Assembly: GCF_014843825.1 (NCBI RefSeq)
Contig: NZ_JHQR01000208.1
Location: forward strand, 1-40,642
DNA from: Mesorhizobium silamurunense
GTDB taxonomy: Bacteria; Pseudomonadota; Alphaproteobacteria; Rhizobiales; Rhizobiaceae
DNA: 40,642 nucleotides
Reading direction: 5' to 3'
A model generated the notes under the pieces. That model was not told where the DNA came from, ran no database searches, and saw only the letters and a program-made list of their open reading frames with translations. How positions within the stretch are numbered: the stretch's first letter is position 1; each line of letters starts with the position of its first letter. A program made the translations under genes and the position numbers. This document shows, one piece after another, positions 33,361-40,642 of the stretch.

Positions 33361-33393
33361 GGAATAAGAAGTAGCACCCTTCTGCCTACTGCC
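33353..33393. terminator. Bidirectional hairpin terminator holding both stop codons
   Basis: GGCAGTAGG (33353-33361) pairs with CCTACTGCC (33385-33393), and the loop adds AGAAG (33367-33371) with CTTCT (33379-33383). The structure lies between convergent genes and includes the stop codon of the cyclodeaminase-like gene in its left arm and abuts that of the VOC gene on its right. Confidence 0.6.
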
Positions 33394-33761
33394 TACTCAC
33401 TCGGCCAGTAGACGCGCAGCCGATGAGCATCGGGATCGAGCGCGACGAAGGTGCGGCCGAAATCCATGTCGGTCGGGGTCTGCAGGATTCTCAGGCCGCG
33501 CTTGGCCCAATCGGAATGCGTGGCGTCGACCGCAGCCGAATTCTCTACCGCAAGCACGAGCTCGCCACCTCCGCCCGCCGCGGCGGCTGCCGGCTCCACG
33601 GTGTGACGCGACCAAAGTCCGAGCTTGAAGCCCTTGTCGAGCACGAACATGACGAAGGTCGGCGAGGACTCGACCGGCTCGCGTCCAAGCAGTGAGGCGT
33701 AGAAGGCGCCGCTCTTCTCGGGACTGTCGACGTAAAGAATGACGAAATTGGGCGTGGTCAT
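33393..33761 (-). CDS. VOC family protein (glyoxalase/phenazine-resistance-like)
   Basis: 122 residues. N-terminal strand-helix: PNFVILYVDSPEKSGAFYAS with LLGREPVESS; second half: GGELVLAVENSAAVDATHSD, RGLRILQTPTDMDFGRTFVA, then LDPDAHRLRVYWPSE. It resembles small drug-binding VOC proteins such as phenazine-binding EhpR relatives. It lies 70 bases downstream of the WYL regulator gene on the same strand, with a palindrome in the gap, so the regulator probably controls it. Confidence 0.87.
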   Translation of the reverse strand: MTTPNFVILYVDSPEKSGAFYASLLGREPVESSPTFVMFVLDKGFKLGLWSRHTVEPAAAAAGGGGELVLAVENSAAVDATHSDWAKRGLRILQTPTDMDFGRTFVALDPDAHRLRVYWPSE

Positions 33762-33808
33762 GTCTTATCTCCAAGGTGTCTGAACCTTGGTGAACGTAGA
33801 TCAACCAA

Positions 33809-33825
33809 CTGTCAGATTCTGGCAG
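33809..33825. promoter_or_regulatory. Candidate operator between yafY-type regulator and VOC gene
   Basis: CTGTCAG-ATT-CTGGCAG is a 7-3-7 inverted repeat with one mismatch, 48-64 bases upstream of the VOC start. A second inverted repeat nearer the gene, CCAAGGT (33771-33777) and ACCTTGG (33784-33790), overlaps the VOC ribosome-binding region (TTGGAG on the minus strand) and could form an RNA hairpin there. Confidence 0.45.
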
Positions 33826-33831
33826 CAGCCG

Positions 33832-34542
33832 TCACCCAGTCGCGTCTTTCGGTGGGTTCTGACCCGGCTTATCGAGGGTCGCTTTCCATTCCTTCAACAT
33901 TGCCTGGCGGCGGCGCGGATAGCGAATATCAGTGGCGGCGAGATGAGATATGCGATCGGCGCGGAAATGCCGGAAATCCTGACGCATCTCGCACCACGCC
34001 ACCACTATCCGCACCTTGTCGAAGAAACCGAGCGCGAACGGCCAGACCATGCGCTCCGATGTGGCGCCCCCAGCGTCGCGGTAGAGAAAACCGAGCTTGC
34101 GCTCGTTGCGTATCGCCTGCCGCACAACGCCAAGATCGATCGCCTCGACGCTCGCTGAGCTCGGCCCGACCAGCAGCGTCGTGGCGTCGAGATCCTCGCG
34201 CAGATCGTCCGGCAGCACCGCCGCGATCTTGGACAGAGCGTCCGTCGCCGCTGCGGCCAGCCGCTTGTCCGGCTGTTTCGCCACCCAGCGCGAACCGAGC
34301 ACGATCGCCTCGATCTCCTCGTCGGTGAACATCAGCGGCGGCAGCATGAAGCCGGGCTTCAGCACATAGCCCAGCCCCGCCTCGCCTTCGATCGGCGCGC
34401 CCTGGCCCTGCAGCGTCGCGATGTCGCGATAGAGCGTGCGGATCGAGATGCCCATTTCACCGGCGAGCGTGCGGCCACTGACCGGCCGGCGGTGGCGGCG
34501 CAGGATCTGGACAAGGTCGAGCAGGCGTTCGGAACGGGACAT
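33832..34542 (-). CDS. YafY-type HTH/WYL domain transcriptional regulator
   Basis: 236 residues from the ATG at 34542; an upstream extension of 60 codons is unlikely. The N-terminal HTH (SERLLDLVQILRRHRRPVSG, GEMGISIRTLYRDIATL) is typical of the DeoR-like YafY group. The C-terminal WYL region (about 130-215) includes RKLGFLYRDAGGATSERMVW and PFALGFFDKVRIVVAWCEMR. WYL domains are thought to sense ligands or nucleic acid. It is divergent from a DUF1772-like gene and upstream of a VOC gene. Confidence 0.9.
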   Translation of the reverse strand: MSRSERLLDLVQILRRHRRPVSGRTLAGEMGISIRTLYRDIATLQGQGAPIEGEAGLGYVLKPGFMLPPLMFTDEEIEAIVLGSRWVAKQPDKRLAAAATDALSKIAAVLPDDLREDLDATTLLVGPSSASVEAIDLGVVRQAIRNERKLGFLYRDAGGATSERMVWPFALGFFDKVRIVVAWCEMRQDFRHFRADRISHLAATDIRYPRRRQAMLKEWKATLDKPGQNPPKDATG

Positions 34543-34562
34543 CGGTTTGCTGTTTGCTTGAC

Positions 34563-34577
34563 CGGACGATAAGTCCG
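34563..34577. promoter_or_regulatory. Short palindrome in the divergent yafY-type/DUF1772 region
   Basis: CGGAC-GATAA-GTCCG is a perfect 5-5-5 inverted repeat, 21 bases upstream of the regulator start and 68 upstream of the DUF1772-like start. It is a possible operator or a chance hairpin; it does not resemble the 33809 site. Confidence 0.25.
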
Positions 34578-34644
34578 CGACGCACACCGCGGCAAGGCAG
34601 CGTCGGAACAGCTGCGCTGCGGCACCGTTGTCCTTCAATGGGAG

Positions 34645-35124
34645 ATGCGCGGATTCCTGTTTTTCTGGTCGGTCCTGACTATCACGATCGCGGCGCTCAG
34701 CCTTGGGCCCTCCTTTGCCCATGTGCTCGAATCGCTGCCCAGGTTGACGAAATGGTCGCCCGCGCTTTGGCGCGAGGCGACCGTCTTCAATGGTCAGTTT
34801 CTACTCTTTGCCGTGATCGGAGCGCCGCTCGACATCGCGGCGATCATCTGTCCGGCGTGGCTCGCATGGATGCTGCGTGACGATCGGCCCGCATTCCGGT
34901 TCGTGCTGGCCGCGGCCTTGCTTTATGCGCTGGCGCTCGTGCTTTGGACTGTTCTCGTCAAACCGGCCAACGACATCCTTGCAACCTGGACACCCGGACC
35001 GATCCCCGGGAATTTCGACGCCATCCGGTTGCGCTGGGAGACCGGCCACATGGCGGTGACGGCAGCCAAGGCTCTCGGCTTCATTTCGCTTGTTCTTGGC
35101 TCGCTGTCGATCCCGCGCGACTGA
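34645..35124 (+). CDS. DUF1772-like integral membrane protein
   Basis: 159 residues with four predicted membrane segments (about 4-24, 50-75, 82-103, 135-153). Recognisable pieces are LSLGPSFAHVLESLPRLTKW near the N terminus and WETGHMAVTAAKALGFISLV near the C terminus, consistent with DUF1772. GGGAG touches the ATG directly, so the start is uncertain. Function unknown. It is divergent from the WYL regulator. Confidence 0.78.
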   Translation: MRGFLFFWSVLTITIAALSLGPSFAHVLESLPRLTKWSPALWREATVFNGQFLLFAVIGAPLDIAAIICPAWLAWMLRDDRPAFRFVLAAALLYALALVLWTVLVKPANDILATWTPGPIPGNFDAIRLRWETGHMAVTAAKALGFISLVLGSLSIPRD

Positions 35125-35214
35125 GCTTCCTGCTGTCGCAATGATACGCGCTTTTGTTGCGCCGACCCGTTGAGCTGTGGCAGAAGCGGGCCGAACCGCC
35201 GGAGATAATCCTTC

Positions 35215-36294
35215 TTGAAATCCTTTCGCGACAAACGCCGCGACAATCGTCCGCACTCTGCGAGGGCGGAGCCGTCCCGCCAGCGCGACGCGTTCGCGCC
35301 GGCGCGGCCACAGGCGAAGGCTGAGCGTCATGAAACGAAATCCCCGGATCGGCAGGAGGCGAAACCTGCGCCGCGCATTCTTTTGCGCCGCGAAGGTCCG
35401 TTGCCCGCCGAGCGCCTGCCGCTGATCCTCGAAGTCGCGCCCAACGCCGACTATGCGCTGCTGGACAGCGGCGCCAGCGAAAAACTGGAGCAGTACGGCC
35501 CCTACCGCATCGTGCGCCCCGAGGGCCAGGCGATCTGGCAGCGGGCGCTTCCGGCGAAGGAATGGGAGCGCGCCGACGCCATCTTCACCGGCGACACCGA
35601 CGAGGAGGGCATCGGCCGCTGGCGCTTCCCGAAGGCACCGCTCGGCGAGACCTGGCCGATGAAGCACGACGGCATCGACTATCTCGGCCGCTTCACCTCG
35701 TTCCGCCATGTCGGCGTCTTTCCCGAACAGGCCTCGCACTGGGACCACATGGCCGGGCTGATCGCGGCGGCCAGGCGTCCGGTCAAGGTGCTGAATCTTT
35801 TTGGCTATACCGGGCTTGCCTCGCTGGTCGCCGCACGCGCGGGCGCCGAAGTCACCCATGTCGATGCCTCGAAGAAGGCGATCGGCTGGGCGCGCGAGAA
35901 CCAGGAGATGGCCGGCCTCGCCAACAAGCCGATCCGCTGGATCGTCGAGGATGCGGTGAAGTTCGCCGAGCGCGAGGAGCGCCGCGGCAGCCGCTACGAT
36001 ATCGTGCTCTTCGACCCTCCCGCCTATGGCCGCGGCCCGAAGGGCGAAGTGTGGCAATTGTTCGAGGATCTGCCGGGGCTCACCGACCTCTGCCGCTCGA
36101 TCCTGACGCCGAAGCCGCTCGCCGTGGTTCTGACCGCCTACTCGATCCGCGCCTCCTTCTTCGCCATCCATGCCCTGATGCGCGATACCTTCGCCGGCAT
36201 GGGCGGCACGGTCGAATCCGGTGAGTTGATCATCCGCGAGAAGTCCGCCGGCCGCGCGCTGTCGACCTCGCTGTTCTCGCGCTGGGTGGCTTGA
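35215..36294 (+). CDS. Class I SAM-dependent rRNA methyltransferase (RlmI/RlmK-like)
   Basis: 359 residues from a TTG at 35215, with GGAG ten bases upstream. A basic N-terminal tail of about 50 residues precedes the domain. Motif I is VKVLNLFGYTGLASLVAARA, the acidic strand end is VTHVDASKKAIGWARENQ, and motif IV is DIVLFDPPAYGRGPKGEVW. It belongs to the COG1092-type 23S rRNA methyltransferases, but position and substrate are uncertain. The stop abuts the next start (TGA-ATG, 36292-36297), so the two RNA methyltransferases form one operon. Confidence 0.88.
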   Translation: MKSFRDKRRDNRPHSARAEPSRQRDAFAPARPQAKAERHETKSPDRQEAKPAPRILLRREGPLPAERLPLILEVAPNADYALLDSGASEKLEQYGPYRIVRPEGQAIWQRALPAKEWERADAIFTGDTDEEGIGRWRFPKAPLGETWPMKHDGIDYLGRFTSFRHVGVFPEQASHWDHMAGLIAAARRPVKVLNLFGYTGLASLVAARAGAEVTHVDASKKAIGWARENQEMAGLANKPIRWIVEDAVKFAEREERRGSRYDIVLFDPPAYGRGPKGEVWQLFEDLPGLTDLCRSILTPKPLAVVLTAYSIRASFFAIHALMRDTFAGMGGTVESGELIIREKSAGRALSTSLFSRWVA

Positions 36295-37155
36295 ATGGCA
36301 CCACATGACGGACATCGCCCGGTCGGGCAGGTCAAGGAAGTCACCAGCCTCGCCAATCCGCTGGTCAAGGACATCAAGGCGCTGGCGCTGAAGAAATTCC
36401 GCGACCAGCAGAACGCCTTCATGGCCGAAGGCCTGAAGCTGGTCATCGACGCGCTCGACCTCGGCTGGTTGATCAGGACGCTGGTCTTCGCCAAGGCCGG
36501 GCGCGGCAACGCGGCGATAGAAAAGGTCGCGGCGCGCACGGTCGCTGCCGGCGGCACCGTGCTCGAAGTCTCGGAAAAAGTGCTCACAGCAATCACCCGC
36601 CGCGAAAATCCGCAAATGGTCGTCGGCGTCTTCGCGCAGCAGACGCTGCCGCTCAAGGACATCCGCGCCAAAGACGGCGACGTCTGGGTTGCGCTCGACC
36701 GCGTGCGCGACCCTGGCAATCTCGGCACCGTCATCCGCACCGTCGATGCCGTCGGCGCCAAAGGCATCATCCTGGTCGGCGACACCACCGATCCGTTTTC
36801 GCTGGAAACGGTGCGCGCCACCATGGGCTCGATCTTCGCCGTGCCGGTCGCAAGGGCGACGGAGCAGGCCTTCCTCGCCTGGCGGCGCGACTTTCCGGGC
36901 CTGGTCGCAGGAACGCATCTGAAGGGCGCCGTCGACTATCGCTCGGTCGACTTCTCCAGGGGCCCGGTCCTGCTTCTGATGGGCAACGAGCAGCAGGGCC
37001 TGCCCGACAGTCTCGCTGAAAGCTGCGATCGGCTGCTCAGGATCCCGCAGGCCGGCCGCGCCGATTCGCTCAATCTGGCGGTTGCCACCGGCGTGATGCT
37101 GTTCGAGATCCGGCGCGGCGCGTTGAAGCTCGACCCCGCCACCGACACGCGATAG
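36295..37155 (+). CDS. TrmH/SpoU family RNA 2'-O-methyltransferase
   Basis: 286 residues. The three SPOUT motifs are visible: LDRVRDPGNLGTVIRTVDAV, LLLMGNEQQGLPDSL and RIPQAGRADSLNLAVATGVM. An N-terminal substrate-binding domain (EVTSLANPLVKDIKALALKK, NAFMAEGLKLVIDALD) is present, as in RlmB-like members. It methylates a ribose 2'-OH in tRNA or rRNA. It begins at the base after the previous stop. Confidence 0.92.
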   Translation: MAPHDGHRPVGQVKEVTSLANPLVKDIKALALKKFRDQQNAFMAEGLKLVIDALDLGWLIRTLVFAKAGRGNAAIEKVAARTVAAGGTVLEVSEKVLTAITRRENPQMVVGVFAQQTLPLKDIRAKDGDVWVALDRVRDPGNLGTVIRTVDAVGAKGIILVGDTTDPFSLETVRATMGSIFAVPVARATEQAFLAWRRDFPGLVAGTHLKGAVDYRSVDFSRGPVLLLMGNEQQGLPDSLAESCDRLLRIPQAGRADSLNLAVATGVMLFEIRRGALKLDPATDTR

Positions 37156-37168
37156 GACTTGCGAAATC

Positions 37169-37648
37169 GTGAAATCCTGGTCCCCTTACGCCCTTCTGGT
37201 CGTCGTTGCCATCGCGCTCGACCAGTGGATCAAGCAGCTGGTCGAGAATGGCCTCGCCTTCCAGGAAAAGGTCGATCTCCTGCCCTTCCTGGCGCTGTTT
37301 CGCACCTACAACACCGGCATCGCCTTCTCGATGTTCTCCTCCTTCGGCGACACCGGCCTCGTGGTCATCGCCGCGCTCGTCGTCGCCTTCGTGCTCTATC
37401 TGGCAGTGCGCACGCCCGCCCGCCACGTCGTTGCCCGGATCGGCTTCGCCCTCATTGTCGGCGGCGCGCTCGGCAATCTGATCGACCGCGCGGTCTACGG
37501 CCACGTCATCGACTACATCCTGTTCCACACGCCGGTCTGGTCCTTCGCGGTGTTCAATCTCGCCGACGCCTTCATTTCCATCGGCGCAGCCCTAGTTGTC
37601 TTCGACGAGCTGATCGGCTGGCGCCGGGAAACCAGGCCCCAGGACTGA
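37169..37648 (+). CDS. lspA: Lipoprotein signal peptidase (signal peptidase II)
   Basis: 159 residues from a GTG at 37169. Four membrane segments. Family motifs: VAIALDQWIKQLVE, FRTYNTGIAFSMF, GGALGNLIDRAVYGHVIDYI (catalytic D115) and FAVFNLADAFISIGA (catalytic D133). It cleaves the signal peptide of diacylated prolipoproteins in the inner membrane. It lies 13 bases after the TrmH gene and is likely co-transcribed. Confidence 0.95.
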   Translation: MKSWSPYALLVVVAIALDQWIKQLVENGLAFQEKVDLLPFLALFRTYNTGIAFSMFSSFGDTGLVVIAALVVAFVLYLAVRTPARHVVARIGFALIVGGALGNLIDRAVYGHVIDYILFHTPVWSFAVFNLADAFISIGAALVVFDELIGWRRETRPQD

Positions 37649-37692
37649 GCCGATTGACCTGACGCTGCCACCGCCGCAAAGTCGGCTCCTGA

Positions 37693-37736
37693 GCAATTCG
37701 AGGCAAAATCTGCACCGGTTTTCCGCCCGCAACTGC
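37693..37736. repeat. Palindromic intergenic repeat (GCAATTCC family), copy 3
   Basis: GCAATTCGAGGCAAAA (from 37693) and a right half TTTTCCGCCCGCAACTGC are a degraded version of the element at 38759. It lies 44 bases after the lspA stop. Confidence 0.55.
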
Positions 37737-37768
37737 GTAGACAAATCGCCACAGACGAGGAGACAAGA

Positions 37769-38758
37769 GTGTCCGATACCTTCAAAGCCATCCTCGTTTC
37801 GCGCGACGCCGAGAAGAAGCAGTCGGTCGACGTCGTCGACCTCACCGAAGCCGACCTGATGGAAGGCGACGTCACCGTCGCCGTCGAGGCGACGACGGTG
37901 AATTACAAGGACGGGCTCGCCATCACCGGCAAGGCCCCGGTCGTGCGCCGCTGGCCGCTGGTGCCCGGCATCGATTTCGCCGGCACCGTCATTTCCTCCT
38001 CCCATGCCGACTGGCGCAAGGGCGATCGCGTGATCCTCAACGGCTGGGGCGTCGGCGAGACGCATTACGGCGCTTATGCCGGGCGCGCCCGCGTCAAAGG
38101 CGACTGGCTGGTGCCGCTGCCCGACGGCATGAGCCCGCATGATGCGATGGCCGTCGGCACCGCCGGCTATACCGCAATGCTCGCCGTCATGGCGCTGGAG
38201 CGGCACGGCATCGTGCCGGATCGCGGGCCGGTGGTGGTGACGGGGGCCGCCGGCGGCGTCGGCTCGGTCGTCATCTCGATCCTCTCCACCCTCGGCTACC
38301 ACGTGATCGCCTCGACCGGGCGCAATGCCGAAAGCCCCTATCTGATCGACCTCGGCGCGGCCGAGGTGATCTCGCGCGACGAGCTCAGCCAGCCGGCAAA
38401 GCCGCTCGCCAAGGAACGCTGGGCCGGCGGCGTCGACTCGGTCGGCACCCATACGCTCGCCAATGTGCTTTCGATGACGTCCTATGGCGGCGCGGTCGCC
38501 GCTTGCGGCCTGGCCGGCGGCATGGACCTTCCGACAAGCGTCGCTCCTTTCATCTTGCGTGGCGTCTCGCTGCTCGGCATCGATTCCGTCATGGCGCCGA
38601 AACCGGTCCGCCTCGAGGCATGGCGCCGCATCGGCATCGATCTCGACCTCAAGAAGCTGTCGACCCTGTCGCGCTCGATCGGCTTCGACGGCATCATCGA
38701 CGCAGCGCGCGACATCGTCCACGGCAAGATCAGGGGCCGCGTGGTCGTCGATATGTAG
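37769..38758 (+). CDS. acuI: AcuI/YhdH-type acrylyl-CoA reductase (MDR family quinone oxidoreductase)
   Basis: 329 residues from a GTG at 37769, preceded by GAGGAGA. NADPH-binding motif GPVVVTGAAGGVGSVVISIL. Conserved parts: VNYKDGLAITGKAPVVRRWP, LVPGIDFAGTV, GWGVGETHYGAYAGRARVKG, GTAGYTAMLAVMALERHG and PFILRGVSLLGIDSVMAP. No zinc site. The AcuI/YhdH group reduces acrylyl-CoA to propionyl-CoA; here that is by homology only. A palindromic repeat begins at the base after the stop. Confidence 0.85.
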   Translation: MSDTFKAILVSRDAEKKQSVDVVDLTEADLMEGDVTVAVEATTVNYKDGLAITGKAPVVRRWPLVPGIDFAGTVISSSHADWRKGDRVILNGWGVGETHYGAYAGRARVKGDWLVPLPDGMSPHDAMAVGTAGYTAMLAVMALERHGIVPDRGPVVVTGAAGGVGSVVISILSTLGYHVIASTGRNAESPYLIDLGAAEVISRDELSQPAKPLAKERWAGGVDSVGTHTLANVLSMTSYGGAVAACGLAGGMDLPTSVAPFILRGVSLLGIDSVMAPKPVRLEAWRRIGIDLDLKKLSTLSRSIGFDGIIDAARDIVHGKIRGRVVVDM

Positions 38759-38804
38759 TGCAATTCCAGGAAAAGTGTTTGGCGGTTTTCCGTCCGGAAT
38801 TGCA
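38759..38804. repeat. Palindromic intergenic repeat (GCAATTCC family), copy 4, most complete
   Basis: TGCAATTCC (38759-38767) and GGAATTGCA (38796-38804) are perfect outer arms, and GGAAAA (38769-38774) pairs with TTTTCC (38786-38791) inside. It begins at the base after the acuI-like stop. This copy serves as the reference for the family in the window. Confidence 0.75.
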
Positions 38805-38901
38805 TCAAAACGAGCGAAAACCGCCGAAATCGGCGTGGAAGACTAAAATTCGAACGATCCGCCGCAATCTTCCATAATGTCTGTCTGGCAGGGTTTCCCG
38901 C

Positions 38902-40642
38902 ATGTTCGCGGACTCCGACCTCAGACAGGACAGCAAAGCCGCAGGCGATGACGGACTGGGTCCGGGCGCGCCGAAGCGGCAGGTGCTTATCGCGCCGCCG
39001 CTGGCTCCCGAACTGCCGACGGCCAGCCGCGAAGGCCTGCCGTTCCTGACGATCGTCGCGATCGTCGTGCTGGCCGGGCTGGCGCATCTCACCGGGGCGC
39101 CGATCTTCATCACTATCGGCCTCCTGGCGACGAGTCTGTGCGGCCTGGTGATGCATCTGCGCAACCAGCACATTGAGCGCCGCACCGCTGCACTTCTCGA
39201 CGAGACCGCCGCCCGCAGCCGCGCCGAGATCGAGACGCTCGCCGACCGCATGTGGGAGATGCAGGAGAGCGAGGAGCGCTTTCGCGGCCTGATCGATGCG
39301 CTCGGCGATCTCGTCGTCCATCGCGACCGCGACGGGCATATCGTCCACGCCAACAAGGTGTTCGCCTCGCTCGTCGACACCGACCAGCGCGATCTCGCCG
39401 GCAAGACGCTTTCCGAGCTCGGCATAGACGTGGGCGTCGTGCCCGACGCCGCCTTCTCGGACCATGAATGCCTGAGTTCCACCGACGTCGCCATCCGCAC
39501 GCCGAACGGGCCTCGCTGGTTCTCCTGGATCGAGCTCTCGGTGCGCGACAGGGATACCGGCGCTGTTTCGCACCGGGCGATCGCCCGCGACATCACCGCC
39601 CGGAAGCGCGCTGAATCCTCGCTGATCACCGCCCGCGAGCGAGCCGAATACGCCAGCCAGGCCAAGTCGCGCTTCCTTGCCACCGTCAGCCACGAGATCC
39701 GCACGCCGATGAACGGCATCATGGGCATGGCGAAGCTGCTTGCCGACACCGACCTCTCGCCCGAGCAGCGCACCTATGTCGGCGCCGTCTCGACGTCCGC
39801 AAGCTCGCTGCTTGCGCTGATCGAGGACCTGCTCGACTATTCCAAGATCGAGGCCGGCCGCTTCGATCCCGAGCCGCAGCCGACGTCGCTGCGCGAGATC
39901 GCCGACAACATCATCGAGCTGCTGGCGGCGAAGGCCTTCTCCAAGAACATCGGCCTCGGCTGCCATGTCGAGCCCGACGTGCCGCAGATGATCACCGCCG
40001 ACCCCGGCCGCGTGCGCCAGGTGCTGCTCAACCTCATCGGCAATGCCGTCAAGTTCACCGACGCAGGCGGCGTGCTGCTTACCGTCGCGCGCGCCCGCAC
40101 CGAGAGCACCGACCGCATCTGCTTCACCATCGCCGACACCGGTCCGGGGCTGCGCGAGGAGGATGTGGAGCGCATCTTCGAGGAATTCGAGCAATCCGAC
40201 GGCACTTCGACCAGGGTGCATGGCGGCGCGGGTCTCGGCCTTGCCATCTCCAAGCGGCTGGTGATCGCCATGGGCGGCACGATCTCGGTTTCGAGCCGGC
40301 TCGGCGAAGGATCCGAATTCGTCTTCGACATCCCGGCGACCGCGGCAACGGAGCCGCCGCAATATCGCCACAGCATCCTCTCCGACCGGCGCGCGGTGAT
40401 CGTATCCAAGAACGCCGTCGAGGCCGATGCCATCGCCCGCACCATCCGCGCGCATGGCGGTGGCGTCGAGATTGCGGCTACGCCGGACCAGGCCGCTGCC
40501 CTGGCGGCCGGCTGCAACGTGCTTCTGGTCGACGCCGCGCTCGAAAACGGCGACGGCCGCCTGCTCAAGCGGCTGCGTCAGAGCGGTTTTGTCGACTGCG
40601 AGGCCGTCACCCTGATTGCACCCGCCGATCGCGGCATGCTCG
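38902..40642 (+). CDS. PAS-containing hybrid sensor histidine kinase (3' end outside window)
   Basis: 580 residues are visible and the frame is open to the window end. Two close membrane segments (about 47-63 and 66-86) with almost no periplasmic loop, then a helical linker, a PAS domain (about 124-235) and the HisKA domain with H264 in [19 protein letters not shown]. The HATPase domain has N381 ([13 protein letters not shown]), D412 (ADTGPG) and [14 protein letters not shown] receiver-like domain starts near residue 497 ([20 protein letters not shown]): it keeps an Asp at the acceptor position (NVLLVDAAL) but lacks the acidic pair (reads VSKN), so it is probably a pseudo-receiver. More domains likely follow. 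The input signal is unknown; the lack of a sensor loop suggests a cytoplasmic or membrane cue. Confidence 0.88.
   Translation, partial: MFADSDLRQDSKAAGDDGLGPGAPKRQVLIAPPLAPELPTASREGLPFLTIVAIVVLAGLAHLTGAPIFITIGLLATSLCGLVMHLRNQHIERRTAALLDETAARSRAEIETLADRMWEMQESEERFRGLIDALGDLVVHRDRDGHIVHANKVFASLVDTDQRDLAGKTLSELGIDVGVVPDAAFSDHECLSSTDVAIRTPNGPRWFSWIELSVRDRDTGAVSHRAIARDITARKRAESSLITARERAEYASQAKSRFLATVSHEIRTPMNGIMGMAKLLADTDLSPEQRTYVGAVSTSASSLLALIEDLLDYSKIEAGRFDPEPQPTSLREIADNIIELLAAKAFSKNIGLGCHVEPDVPQMITADPGRVRQVLLNLIGNAVKFTDAGGVLLTVARARTESTDRICFTIADTGPGLREEDVERIFEEFEQSDGTSTRVHGGAGLGLAISKRLVIAMGGTISVSSRLGEGSEFVFDIPATAATEPPQYRHSILSDRRAVIVSKNAVEADAIARTIRAHGGGVEIAATPDQAAALAAGCNVLLVDAALENGDGRLLKRLRQSGFVDCEAVTLIAPADRGML

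Noticed and set aside
34801..36918. 705-residue open frame on the minus strand
   Set aside because: Antisense to the DUF1772-like gene and both RNA methyltransferase genes; low-complexity shadow composition and no recognisable motif.
38482..40455. 657-residue open frame on the minus strand
   Set aside because: Antisense to the hybrid kinase and the end of the acuI-like gene, both with intact motifs.

Overview
The window is GC-rich chromosomal DNA of an alphaproteobacterium of the order Hyphomicrobiales (Rhizobiales), most likely Mesorhizobium or a close relative. The evidence is conserved gene order (lptC-lptA-lptB-rpoN-hpf-ptsN, hsp20-DUF1150, sppA-ihfB-lapA, nth divergent from a DUF2244 gene), several short palindromic intergenic repeats of a Mesorhizobium-like type, and protein sequence style. 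No tRNA, rRNA, CRISPR array, transposase or phage gene was found. Nearly all of the window is coding.

Layout. 1-1635: end of kdpD, then kdpE. 1686-3416: an IalB-like envelope protein, a small Gln-rich secreted protein and a Nudix hydrolase. 3423-9672: a catabolic island on the minus strand (TctC, TctB, TctA, a CaiB/BaiF CoA-transferase and a citryl-CoA-lyase-like protein) with a divergent IclR regulator, consistent with uptake, CoA activation and cleavage of a citrate-like acid. 9744-12538: a nucleoside deaminase, then an ArsR-SRPBCC-VOC-small membrane protein-DUF1801 cluster whose promoter carries a palindromic operator directly downstream of four 17-bp tandem repeats. 12539-17265: GNAT, YdeI-like, DUF2214, endonuclease III, DUF2244, a methyltransferase and an Ada-like DNA methyltransferase.

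17323-19333 is the least explained part: a ~100-bp concentric palindrome followed by four tightly coupled genes for exported proteins. The first and last are paralogues with the same C-terminal signature; the second resembles an Ig-like periplasmic chaperone domain; no usher or other outer-membrane pore is present. 19485-23976: a frameshifted ribokinase, an amidase, a LysE-type exporter, an unknown membrane protein and a nucleoside hydrolase.

24021-31913 is core physiology: an hsp20-DUF1150 operon with a candidate RpoH promoter and a ROSE-like RNA thermometer, then ptsN, hpf, rpoN, lptB, lptA and lptC on the minus strand, then sppA and ihfB. 32031-38758: LapA-like protein, ornithine-cyclodeaminase-like protein, a WYL regulator with a VOC protein, DUF1772-like membrane protein, two RNA methyltransferases, lspA and an AcuI-type reductase. 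The window ends inside a hybrid histidine kinase.

All functions come from reading motifs and recalled family knowledge; no database search was run. Promoters, operators and RNA structures were found by eye.
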